Positions 9,227-15,341 of a stretch of DNA of 15,512 nucleotides are shown here, piece after piece. The stretch is from assembly GCA_002403905.1 (NCBI GenBank), contig DHIR01000287.1:1-15512 (forward strand), in the 5' to 3' direction. Source of the DNA: Mucilaginibacter sp. UBA4741 (GTDB lineage: Bacteria > Bacteroidota > Bacteroidia > Sphingobacteriales > Sphingobacteriaceae). A program made the position numbers and the translations under genes. The notes under the pieces are model-generated. The model ran no database searches and was not told the origin of the DNA. It saw only the letters and a program-made list of their open reading frames with translations. Every line of letters begins with the position of its first letter. Within the stretch, counting starts at the first letter, position 1.

Positions 9227-9246
9227 TTGGAAGGGATCAGACTTGC

Positions 9247-9798
9247 TTAAGGTTTTTCAACAGTAACATCCTGCGCCAGTGTAGCATCATCTGGTGTTGA
9301 GCCCAGATCTCGGTCAAGAGCATAGAGCGAGTCATCTTTAGCATTAGCGCCGCCGGCAACTTTTATTTTATTTAACAGATCCATTGCCAGTGTTTCTTCT
9401 TCTGTTTGTTCTTTTACAAACCATTGTATAAAATTCCAGGTCGCCCAGTCTTTTTCGGCCATGCTCATTTCAACAATGGCATATATGCTTGCCGTGTTTT
9501 CTACCTCTGATTTAAAAACTTTTTCAAAGCAATCGTTTACACTTACCGGATCTGGTCCGGGTGCTGGTATAGCTGTAACTACCACCTTGCCACCACGCTT
9601 TAAAATATACTCCAGGAATTTCATCATGTGGTTACGCTCCTCGTTAGCATGCCTAAAGAGGAAGTTTGCAATACCATCATACCCGTTATCGCTTGCCCAT
9701 GAGGCATAAGCCAGGTAGATCTGCGCGTTATGCGCCTCGTTGGTCATTTGGTTGTTTAACGCCTTTGCAAGTGTTGCTGATAGTCTGTTGGTTTCCAT
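9247..9798 (-). CDS. ftnA: Non-haem ferritin (FtnA-like)
   Basis: A 183-residue ferritin subunit of the iron-storage nanocage, which oxidises Fe(II) and stores it as a ferric mineral. The ferroxidase residues are present with the spacing I recall for E. coli FtnA (Glu17, Glu50, His53, Glu94, Gln127): here Glu21, Glu54, His57, Glu98 and Gln131, with Glu130 beside the last. The core ends near residue 165; about 18 further residues form an acidic tail. The ATG at 9798 is chosen because it gives the standard N-terminus; an in-frame TTG at 9813 would add five hydrophobic residues and run into a palindrome. It is divergent from the DUF4342 gene and leads into the 78-residue gene after 20 bp. Confidence 0.92.
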   Translation of the reverse strand: METNRLSATLAKALNNQMTNEAHNAQIYLAYASWASDNGYDGIANFLFRHANEERNHMMKFLEYILKRGGKVVVTAIPAPGPDPVSVNDCFEKVFKSEVENTASIYAIVEMSMAEKDWATWNFIQWFVKEQTEEETLAMDLLNKIKVAGGANAKDDSLYALDRDLGSTPDDATLAQDVTVEKP

Positions 9799-9811
9799 AA
9801 AAATGTAAACC

Positions 9812-9830
9812 AACTATTGCCGCAATAGTT
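9812..9830. promoter_or_regulatory. Perfect inverted repeat in the ferritin leader/promoter
   Basis: AACTATTG and CAATAGTT form perfect 8-bp arms around a 3-bp centre, 13 bp upstream of the ferritin ATG, in the 88-bp gap shared with the divergent DUF4342 gene. It could be an operator for a dimeric regulator or a leader hairpin affecting ferritin translation. It does not resemble the classical Fur box as I remember it. The sequence is clear; the function is inferred from position. Confidence 0.45.
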
Positions 9831-9886
9831 TTTGTGAGGTTAATTTATTTGTAAATGATTACCTTGAGTAAAATTACAATACGCAC

Positions 9887-10159
9887 ATGGCTAGTAAAGA
9901 ACATTTCTCTATAAACGGCGAAAGCCTTTTAAAAAAGGTAAAAGAATTAATAGCCGAAGGCAATGTAACCCGTATAACTATTGCCGATAAAGAAGGGAAA
10001 GAAATTGTTAATTTCCCGCTGACACTGGGTGTGGTAGGGGTGTTATTATTACCTATGTTTGCCGCCATAGGCGCACTTGCAGCTTTAATTGGTGAGTGTA
10101 CGCTTATTGTTGAAAGGCATGATCCGGAAGAAGATAAAAAAGAAGAAACCAATAGCTAA
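9887..10159 (+). CDS. DUF4342 domain protein
   Basis: A 90-residue protein matching the DUF4342 layout as I recall it: an N-terminal helix with the LLKKVKELIAEGNVTRITI pattern, a short beta part (KEGKEIVNFPLTLGVVG), a hydrophobic Gly/Ala-rich stretch (about 48-72) long enough for one membrane helix or hairpin, and a charged end with TLIVERHDPEEDKKEE. No biochemical function is known to me. The ATG at 9887 has no Shine-Dalgarno sequence. The SGNH hydrolase gene starts 11 bp after its stop, suggesting an operon. It is divergent from ferritin. Confidence 0.78.
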   Translation: MASKEHFSINGESLLKKVKELIAEGNVTRITIADKEGKEIVNFPLTLGVVGVLLLPMFAAIGALAALIGECTLIVERHDPEEDKKEETNS

Positions 10160-10170
10160 AAGCATTTATT

Positions 10171-10866
10171 ATGAAAAATAAAGGTTTATTATCAATCTTA
10201 ACCGCTGTCCTTTTATTTGCTATCGCGATGCCTGTAATGGCGCAGGACGATCAACCAAAAAGAGAAGGTACAGAGTGGATTGATGCTTTTATGCCTAACA
10301 CCAATGATATAGCTTTGCCACGCATACTTTTAATAGGTAACTCTATAACCCGTGGCTATTATCCCGAAGTAGTGAAGCTGATGGGCGGCAAAGCTTATGT
10401 TGCCCGACTGTCTACATCGAAAAGTATTTGCGACCCGGCATTAAAAAAAGAAATAGCTCTTATTATGAGCTATTATAAATTTGATATTGTGCATTTTAAC
10501 AATGGCCTGCACGGGTTTGATTATACCGAGGATGAATATAAAAAGGCGTTCCCTGGTTTTGTAAAAGCCATACGCAAGGGCGCGCCACATGCCAAGTTAA
10601 TTTGGGCAAGCACAACGCCAATGCATACCCGTGCCGATGCTAAAATATTGGACCCCAAAACAGATCGCGTTAAAGAGCGTAATAAAATAGCATTGGACTA
10701 CATAAACACTCAAAAAGGTATTAAGGTAGACGACCTTTGGGCACTGGTTATTGATCATCCCGAATATTACCAGGGGGGTGATGGTACGCATCCAATACCT
10801 ATAGGATTTACAGCTTTGGCCCAAAAAGTAGCAGCAGAGTTAACCGCTTTACTGGCAGAAAAGTAA
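10171..10866 (+). CDS. Secreted SGNH/GDSL-family hydrolase
   Basis: A 231-residue protein with a signal peptide (about 1-24, ending V-M-A-Q). It has the SGNH esterase/lipase fold: block I LIGNSIT with nucleophile Ser58, block III HFNNGLHG with Asn111, and block V DGTHP with Asp204 and His207. Such enzymes remove acyl (often acetyl) groups from carbohydrates or cleave other esters in the periplasm or outside the cell. The block II glycine is not obvious; the corresponding stretch reads RLSTSKSICDP. The DUF4342 gene lies 11 bp upstream and is probably co-transcribed. No carbohydrate-binding domain is fused, so the substrate is open. The catalytic set is complete and activity is expected. Confidence 0.85.
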   Translation: MKNKGLLSILTAVLLFAIAMPVMAQDDQPKREGTEWIDAFMPNTNDIALPRILLIGNSITRGYYPEVVKLMGGKAYVARLSTSKSICDPALKKEIALIMSYYKFDIVHFNNGLHGFDYTEDEYKKAFPGFVKAIRKGAPHAKLIWASTTPMHTRADAKILDPKTDRVKERNKIALDYINTQKGIKVDDLWALVIDHPEYYQGGDGTHPIPIGFTALAQKVAAELTALLAEK

Positions 10867-10924
10867 TATCTCTATTACAAACATTCCTTAGTGATAGCTC
10901 AGGGCAAACGCATTAGGCAGATAC

Positions 10925-10954
10925 TTGAAAAATTTATTAATAGCCGTATATTGC
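10925..10954 (+). promoter_or_regulatory. Candidate Bacteroidota promoter for the S9 peptidase gene
   Basis: TTG at 10925-10927 and TATATTGC at 10947-10954 are separated by 19 bp, fitting the Bacteroidota -33 TTG / -7 TAnnTTTG arrangement with two mismatches in the -7 box. It lies about 32 bp before the start codon at 10987, in the 120-bp gap after the SGNH gene. A weak motif match. Confidence 0.35.
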
Positions 10955-10986
10955 TGGTCTAAAATTAACTACTCTTATTATACGCA

Positions 10987-13311
10987 ATGAATAAGTTTTT
11001 ACTTACCGCTATTCCTTTGGCAATAGCTTTAACCGCTAATGCCCAGCAAAGGCCGGTTTTAACCGCTAAAGATTATGAGCATGCCGAAAGCATGCTGAGT
11101 TACAATACAGAACCTTTAATTCAACGAACAGGTGTACACCCTACGTGGCTGCCTGATGATCGGTTTTATTACCGCACATCAGTTGCAGAGGGCAATCAAT
11201 TTATGTTATTTAACCCTGCTAAGGGAACCAAAGCGCCTGCATTTGATCATCAAAAACTGGCGGCTGCTTTATCATCAGCAACAGGTAAACAATATACCGC
11301 TGCTGATCTGCCTTTTCAATCTTTCAGCTTTGCTGAAGACGGCAAGGGTGTAATTTTTACGGTTAATGGTAAGCAATGGAAGTTTGAGAATAACCAGGTT
11401 GTTGCTGATAACAGCACGGTAAAGACAGCAACCATCGCCGGTGTCCGTGGCCGTCGTGGTGCGGGTATGACTGGTGGTAATCCGAACGAGGTTTTATCCC
11501 CCGACAAACAAAAGGCGGTTTTTATAAAAGCGTTTAATTTATGGGTGCGCGATGTTAAAACCGGTCAGCAAACACAGCTAACTACAGATGGTGTAACCGA
11601 CGATGGTTATGGTACCGATAACGCCGGTTGGGCGCAAGGCGACAGGCCAATACTAGTATGGTCGCCTGACTCAAAAAAGATAGCCACCTTTCAACAGGAT
11701 GAGCGTAAGGTAAATAACATGTACCTGGTGCCAACTGCTGTTGGAGCGCCAACTTTAAGGGCGTGGAAATATCCTTTCCCCGGCGATAAGGAAATACCAA
11801 TGCTTACGCGGGTAATTATTAATGTAGATAATCCTAAAGTAATTAAGCTTCAATGCAATCCTGATCCGCATAGATCAACCTTGAGTGACGACATTAAAGG
11901 TGGCGCAGGTTGGGCCGATGTTTATTGGAGTGACGATGCTACCAAGCTGGCCTTTGTATCAACCAACCGCGACCATAAACAAGCAAAAGTACGCATTGCT
12001 GATGCGGAAACAGGTGCCGTGCGTGAGGTTTTTGAAGAAACTGTGAAAACCCAATTTGAATCGGGCTGGGCAGATGTTAATTGGCGCTACCTGAGCAAAA
12101 CCAATGAGATCCTTTGGTTCTCTGAGCGTGATAACTGGGGCCATCTGTACTTATATGACGCTGCTACAGGCAAGCTAAAGAACCAGGTAACCAAAGGCGA
12201 TTGGGTTTTAACCAACGTTGTTAAGGTTGACGAAAAGAATCGGGTTGTCTATTTTACAGCAAATGGTTTAGAGGCAGAGAACCCTTACTACAGCCAGTTA
12301 TGCAAAATTGGGTTTGATGGTAAAGGCTTTTCCGTACTTACTCCGGGTGCAGGCAATCATACGGCCAGTTTTTCGCCGATGGGTAATTATATCATTGATA
12401 CCTATTCGAAACCTGATGTACCGGCAGTAACCGTATTACGTAATATGCAGGGTAAACAAATTATTGAGTTGGAGAAAACCGATATCTCTAAACTAGCCGC
12501 CACAGGCTGGAAAGCGGTGATACCGTTTTCGGTAAAGGCTCATGACGGTACGACAGATATCTACGGATTAATGTGGGTGCCAACTAAATTAGATCCTAAT
12601 AAAAAATACCCTGTTGTTGATTATATCTATCCTGGTCCGCAGGGTGGTAGTGTGGGTAGCTGGTCGTTTGCCAGCGCCCGGGGCGATAACGGCGCATTAG
12701 CCGATCTGGGCTTTGTTGTGGTTGAAATTGAGGGCACCAGCAATCCGCTGCGCTCAAAAAGTTTCCATGATATGAGCTATGGCAATATGGCCGACAATAC
12801 TTTATCAGACCAGGTAACAGGCATTAAACAACTGGCTGCCAAATATCCTTATATGGATTTGGACAGGGTAGGGATCTGGGGACACTCGGGCGGTGGTTTT
12901 GCTACCGCGGGTGCTATGTTCCGTTATCCTGATTTCTTTAAAGTTGGGATAGCCGAGTCTGGCAACCACGAGAACCTGAACTACGAAGATAACTGGGGCG
13001 AGCGTTATAACGGCTTAGTTGCCAATTCTGATTATACTGCGCAAGCCAACCAAAACCTGGCCAAAAACCTAAAAGGTAAACTAATGCTGGCCCATGGTTT
13101 AATGGATGATAACGTACCCCCACAAAATACATTGCTGGTTGTAGAGGCGTTGGAAAAAGCCAATAAAGATTATGACCTGGTAATATTCCCTAACAGCCCG
13201 CATGGTTACGGACAGCATTCAACTTATATGATGCGCCGCCGCTGGGACTATTTTGTAAAGAACTTAATGGGTGCCGAGCCGCCAAAGGAATACAAATTTA
13301 AAGGACGGTAA
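10987..13311 (+). CDS. Secreted S9-family serine peptidase (DPP-IV-like)
   Basis: A 774-residue secreted peptidase with signal peptide (about 1-19, ending A-N-A-Q), an N-terminal beta-propeller (about 40-510) and a C-terminal alpha/beta-hydrolase domain. The catalytic triad is visible: Ser634 in GHSGGG, Asp707 in MDDNVPP and His739 in SPHGYG, at almost the numbering of mammalian DPP IV. The family removes dipeptides or similar short units from peptide N-termini, often after proline. The Glu-Glu element that anchors the substrate N-terminus in true DPP IV (Y-E-E-E before the WSP strand) is not seen; the matching place reads YGTDNAGWA before LVWSPDSKKIATF. Exact specificity is therefore uncertain. 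It is transcribed alone, with a terminator at 13332. Confidence 0.9.
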   Translation: MNKFLLTAIPLAIALTANAQQRPVLTAKDYEHAESMLSYNTEPLIQRTGVHPTWLPDDRFYYRTSVAEGNQFMLFNPAKGTKAPAFDHQKLAAALSSATGKQYTAADLPFQSFSFAEDGKGVIFTVNGKQWKFENNQVVADNSTVKTATIAGVRGRRGAGMTGGNPNEVLSPDKQKAVFIKAFNLWVRDVKTGQQTQLTTDGVTDDGYGTDNAGWAQGDRPILVWSPDSKKIATFQQDERKVNNMYLVPTAVGAPTLRAWKYPFPGDKEIPMLTRVIINVDNPKVIKLQCNPDPHRSTLSDDIKGGAGWADVYWSDDATKLAFVSTNRDHKQAKVRIADAETGAVREVFEETVKTQFESGWADVNWRYLSKTNEILWFSERDNWGHLYLYDAATGKLKNQVTKGDWVLTNVVKVDEKNRVVYFTANGLEAENPYYSQLCKIGFDGKGFSVLTPGAGNHTASFSPMGNYIIDTYSKPDVPAVTVLRNMQGKQIIELEKTDISKLAATGWKAVIPFSVKAHDGTTDIYGLMWVPTKLDPNKKYPVVDYIYPGPQGGSVGSWSFASARGDNGALADLGFVVVEIEGTSNPLRSKSFHDMSYGNMADNTLSDQVTGIKQLAAKYPYMDLDRVGIWGHSGGGFATAGAMFRYPDFFKVGIAESGNHENLNYEDNWGERYNGLVANSDYTAQANQNLAKNLKGKLMLAHGLMDDNVPPQNTLLVVEALEKANKDYDLVIFPNSPHGYGQHSTYMMRRRWDYFVKNLMGAEPPKEYKFKGR

Positions 13312-13331
13312 TAACCAATTTTATTTATTGA

Positions 13332-13359
13332 ACGGGCGACCATAAGTTGCCCGTTTTTT
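13332..13359 (+). terminator. Rho-independent terminator after the S9 peptidase gene
   Basis: A 9-bp stem ACGGGCGAC / GTTGCCCGT (13332-13340 with 13346-13354, one mismatch) with a 5-nt loop, followed by a run of T to 13359 and more T-rich DNA. It starts 20 bp after the stop codon. Confidence 0.88.
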
Positions 13360-13391
13360 GTTTTTATTTCACACCAGTGTAATAACTTATA

Positions 13392-13530
13392 CCGGTAGTA
13401 ATTTCGGGCAATTATCGCGTATCAGGGGTTTTGCCGGTAGTAATTTTTGCTGTTTTTCAAGTATTAGCCTTAATGCCGGTAGTAATTTTGGGCATTTATC
13501 GGGTATAGGGGTTAATGCCGGTAGTAAGAT
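13392..13530. repeat. Tandem repeat, 42-bp period, three units plus a partial fourth
   Basis: CCGGTAGTAA recurs at 13392, 13434 and 13476, with a fourth CCGGTAGTAAG at 13518, always exactly 42 bp apart. Units 1 and 3 agree at about 34 of 42 positions; unit 2 keeps the first part but has diverged in the middle. Because 42 is a multiple of three, one frame stays open through the array as a 14-residue repeat (A-G-S-N-F-G-H-L-S-G-I-G-V-N type). It has only a TTG start inside the terminator T-tract, so I do not call a gene. Confidence 0.85.
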
Positions 13531-13618
13531 ATTGGTTTAATATACTGATTGTCAATAATTTAATTATTTATTTAACTGATTTTATCCTGGTTTTAGCAAA
13601 AATAAATTGTGTGTGAAA

Positions 13619-13653
13619 GACTTCGGTTTTTTCGGGTCCGATGTTGCGAAGTC
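13619..13653. repeat. Short inverted repeat (hairpin)
   Basis: GACTTCG (13619-13625) and CGAAGTC (13647-13653) are perfect 7-bp arms around a 21-bp centre containing CGGGTCCG. It may be one unit of a dispersed repeat; only one copy is visible. Confidence 0.5.
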
Positions 13654-13675
13654 ACCCTAATATACGAAAAAAACT

Positions 13676-13720
13676 TCACCCCAACCCCTTTTTAGATTAA
13701 TAAAATTAAAAAAGGGGTGA
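13676..13720. repeat. Inverted repeat with AT-rich loop
   Basis: CCCCTTTTT (13685-13693) pairs perfectly with AAAAAGGGG (13709-13717) across a 15-nt AT-rich loop. TCACCCC (13676-13682) also matches the distal GGGGTGA (13714-13720), giving an alternative pairing. It directly abuts the nested palindrome element that begins at 13731. Confidence 0.6.
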
Positions 13721-13730
13721 CTATGGGTAT

Positions 13731-13993
13731 TCCCTCCCGTGGGGCTACTGTGTGGATACATCTTTTAAATCAAATATGAATTTTGCCCTGTAAGGGCTAC
13801 CCCTTTGTAGCTACGTTTATAAAACATTAATTTTTACCCCGTCAGGGGTTACCCTTTGCCGAATTGGGTAGCCACCTGACGGGGCAATCAGACATTTATT
13901 TCTGTTTCTACAAAGGGGTAGCCCTTACAGGGCATAATATACGATTATGGAAAACTTGTGTACACACAGTAGCCTTGGGGAGAGTAGGAGGAG
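13731..13993. repeat. Nested-palindrome element, copy A
   Basis: Three concentric inverted repeats. The outer left arm is 13731-13767, with a partly degraded right arm at about 13955-13993 keeping the ACACAGTAGCC core. The middle arms 13784-13810 and 13908-13934 are perfect over 27 of 27 bp. The inner hairpin pairs 13837-13854 with 13866-13884 (CCCCGTCAGG type, one bulge or mismatch). The left middle arm can also fold on itself as GCTAC-6 nt-GTAGC (13796-13811). It shares its layout with copy B just downstream. There is no coding sequence; it is a candidate non-autonomous mobile or REP-like element. Confidence 0.85.
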
Positions 13994-14033
13994 TTAACAA
14001 AGAAGATATAACTGAACCCTCTTCCTGCCGCCT

Positions 14034-14066
14034 CGTAGCCAGCGCATCCTCTACCCACGGGCTACG
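14034..14066. repeat. Small hairpin linking copies A and B
   Basis: CGTAGCC (14034-14040) and GGCTACG (14060-14066) are perfect 7-bp arms, extendable to TCGTAGCC / GGCTACGA. The right arm overlaps the degenerate left outer arm of copy B. GTAG/CTAC again lies in the stem. Confidence 0.5.
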
Positions 14067-14291
14067 ATGTTAATACATCTTTATTAAATGCCCCGTTAGG
14101 GGCTACCGCTTTGTAGCATTAAGCACAAAAAAGCGTTTTTACCCCATCGGGGTTACCCTTACGCTAATTGGGTAGCCCTTAACAGGGCATATCTTACTAC
14201 CAGGCTATTATGCTACAAAGCGGTAGCCTCTAACGAGGCATGTTTCTGATAGTGTAAAAGATGTGTCCACACAGTAGCTCCACTGGAGGGA
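14055..14291. repeat. Nested-palindrome element, copy B
   Basis: Same plan as copy A. The left outer arm is degenerate (about 14055-14083, ending ATACATCTTTA). The right outer arm 14255-14291 is intact and complements the left outer arm of copy A (13731-13767) at 34 of 37 positions. The middle arms 14088-14119 and 14210-14241 match at 30 of 32. The inner pair 14141-14158 / 14170-14187 is imperfect. The middle arm carries CCGCTTTGTAG where copy A has CCCCTTTGTAG, with the matching change in the opposite arm. Confidence 0.85.
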
Positions 14292-14344
14292 GCATACTAT
14301 TAAATTTTTTCAAATAGTTAGCGTGTTATAGTCAAAGCCATGGC

Positions 14345-14588
14345 AATCGCTTTTAAAATTAGAGGGAGTCTTAGTTCCAAACTAGAAGAACGGGTTTTGG
14401 CTAAAGCCGATCTGTAATTACAACCTTAGTCCGTTGGCTGAAGCCAACGGCAATGAAAAAACCATTTTGTTATTATTGCCGTCACATTTATGTGACGGAC
14501 CAATAAAGAAATTAGCATTGGCTTTAGCCCAAAAAGCCACCATTACGGATAATGACTATTTGGAACAATCAATATTTTAAAAGCGATT
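14345..14588. repeat. Second nested palindrome family (GGCTAAAGCC type)
   Basis: All arm pairs share nearly one centre at about 14464: 14345-14359 with 14574-14588 (15 of 15), GTTCCAAA 14374-14381 with 14559-14566, GGCTAAAGCC 14399-14408 with GGCTTTAGCC 14520-14529, GTCCG 14429-14433 with 14496-14500, and ACGGCAAT 14447-14454 with 14475-14482. Two further hairpins lie inside the arms: CCGTTGGCTGAAGCCAACGG (14431-14450) and CCGTCACATTTATGTGACGG (14479-14498). The sequence can thus form one long hairpin or a branched cruciform. It is unrelated in sequence to copies A-C and ends 68 bp before the PagL-like gene. Confidence 0.85.
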
Positions 14589-14656
14589 TCCCTATATCAA
14601 AGCAACTAATTTGAATCTGCTAACGTAATTGATGCATTGATTAAACCTGATACAAC

Positions 14657-15283
14657 GTGCGCAAAAAAGTATTTATAATTTTAGTTGGGATAACTGCTTT
14701 TGTTGCCTCTAAATCGGCATACGCGCAAGATAGTTTATTTACGAAGAAGAACCGGCTGGGCTTTGTCATCGGCACAGGCAATCAATACATAGGGCAGCTA
14801 ATAGGGGGTGGCAGCAAAGGTTTTGCCGTAGCTACCAATTATTACTACCACGTAACTTTTTATGAGCTGGAGTATTACCGTACCATAAAAAAGAAAAGAT
14901 CAGCAGAATGGGATATTTTGGTGCAGCCGCAATACAACATTAATAGATATGACATGTACCCCGAATCGACTGATTTTTTGGATGGTTATGAATTTGGATT
15001 AAACCTGGGTGTTTTATACCGGAAAAGTCTTTCGAGCATACCGCTTAACTGGTATATTTCACTAAGCAGCGGCCCGCATTACGCATCGGGAACACCGCAT
15101 AGGCAAATGAGTGGCTTTTTGTTTTCGAATAATTTATTTGCAGGTGCAAACTTAAAGATCTATAAAAATCTGTATGCCGATGTAAGATTTGGTATAAGGC
15201 ACATGAGCAATGCCGGTACCCGGCTGCCTAACGCGGGGGTAAATAACGTGGCGTTAAAAGAAGGGTTGGTGGTGTTGTTTTAA
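14657..15283 (+). CDS. PagL-like outer-membrane protein (lipid A 3-O-deacylase family)
   Basis: A 208-residue protein with a signal peptide (about 1-23, ending A-Y-A-Q) and alternating beta strands with an aromatic C-terminal residue (VVLF), as in an eight-stranded outer-membrane barrel. The C-terminal RHMSNAGTRLPNAGVNN matches the PagL hallmark H-x-S-N-A-G...P-N-x-G, giving His182 and Ser184 as catalytic candidates. PagL enzymes remove the 3-O acyl chain of lipid A. From memory, the third catalytic residue of Pseudomonas PagL (Glu140) lies 12 residues after the Ser; that place is Asn196 here, so classical activity is doubtful. The start is GTG at 14657: a stop lies in frame at 14648 and no earlier start exists. 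The gene is bracketed by palindromic repeats on both sides and is probably transcribed alone. Confidence 0.78.
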   Translation: MRKKVFIILVGITAFVASKSAYAQDSLFTKKNRLGFVIGTGNQYIGQLIGGGSKGFAVATNYYYHVTFYELEYYRTIKKKRSAEWDILVQPQYNINRYDMYPESTDFLDGYEFGLNLGVLYRKSLSSIPLNWYISLSSGPHYASGTPHRQMSGFLFSNNLFAGANLKIYKNLYADVRFGIRHMSNAGTRLPNAGVNNVALKEGLVVLF

Positions 15284-15341
15284 AAAAAAATGCGTCCTGG
15301 TTTTTCCATTGTATGTACGTAAATATGGCATATAACCCAAA

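Larger units (their letters stand above)
13312..14656. other. 1.3-kb gene-free, repeat-rich intergenic region
   Basis: No credible gene was found between the peptidase terminator and the PagL-like gene. Open frames here (for example 13358-13540 and 13864-14073) lie inside repeats and encode no recognisable protein. In order the region holds a 42-bp tandem repeat (13392-13530), a hairpin (13619-13653), an A/T-looped hairpin (13676-13720), two nested-palindrome elements (13731-13993 and 14055-14291), and a different nested palindrome (14345-14588). Almost every 100-bp stretch can form strong secondary structure. It looks like a landing zone of several repeat families, not a decayed gene. Confidence 0.8.

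Noticed and set aside
9799..9813. TTG start for ferritin adding five residues
   Set aside because: The ATG at 9798 gives the normal ferritin N-terminus and keeps the palindrome at 9812-9830 outside the gene.
13358..13540. Open frame encoding a 14-residue repeat protein
   Set aside because: Its only start is a TTG inside the T-tract of the peptidase terminator, it lacks a ribosome site, and its openness follows from the 42-bp period. It is kept as a tandem repeat.
13864..14073. 69-residue open frame
   Set aside because: It starts inside the inner hairpin of copy A and crosses both repeat elements; no protein-like composition or family match.
13731..14291. CRISPR array
   Set aside because: The repeats are inverted and nested, not direct with regular unique spacers, and no cas gene is nearby.
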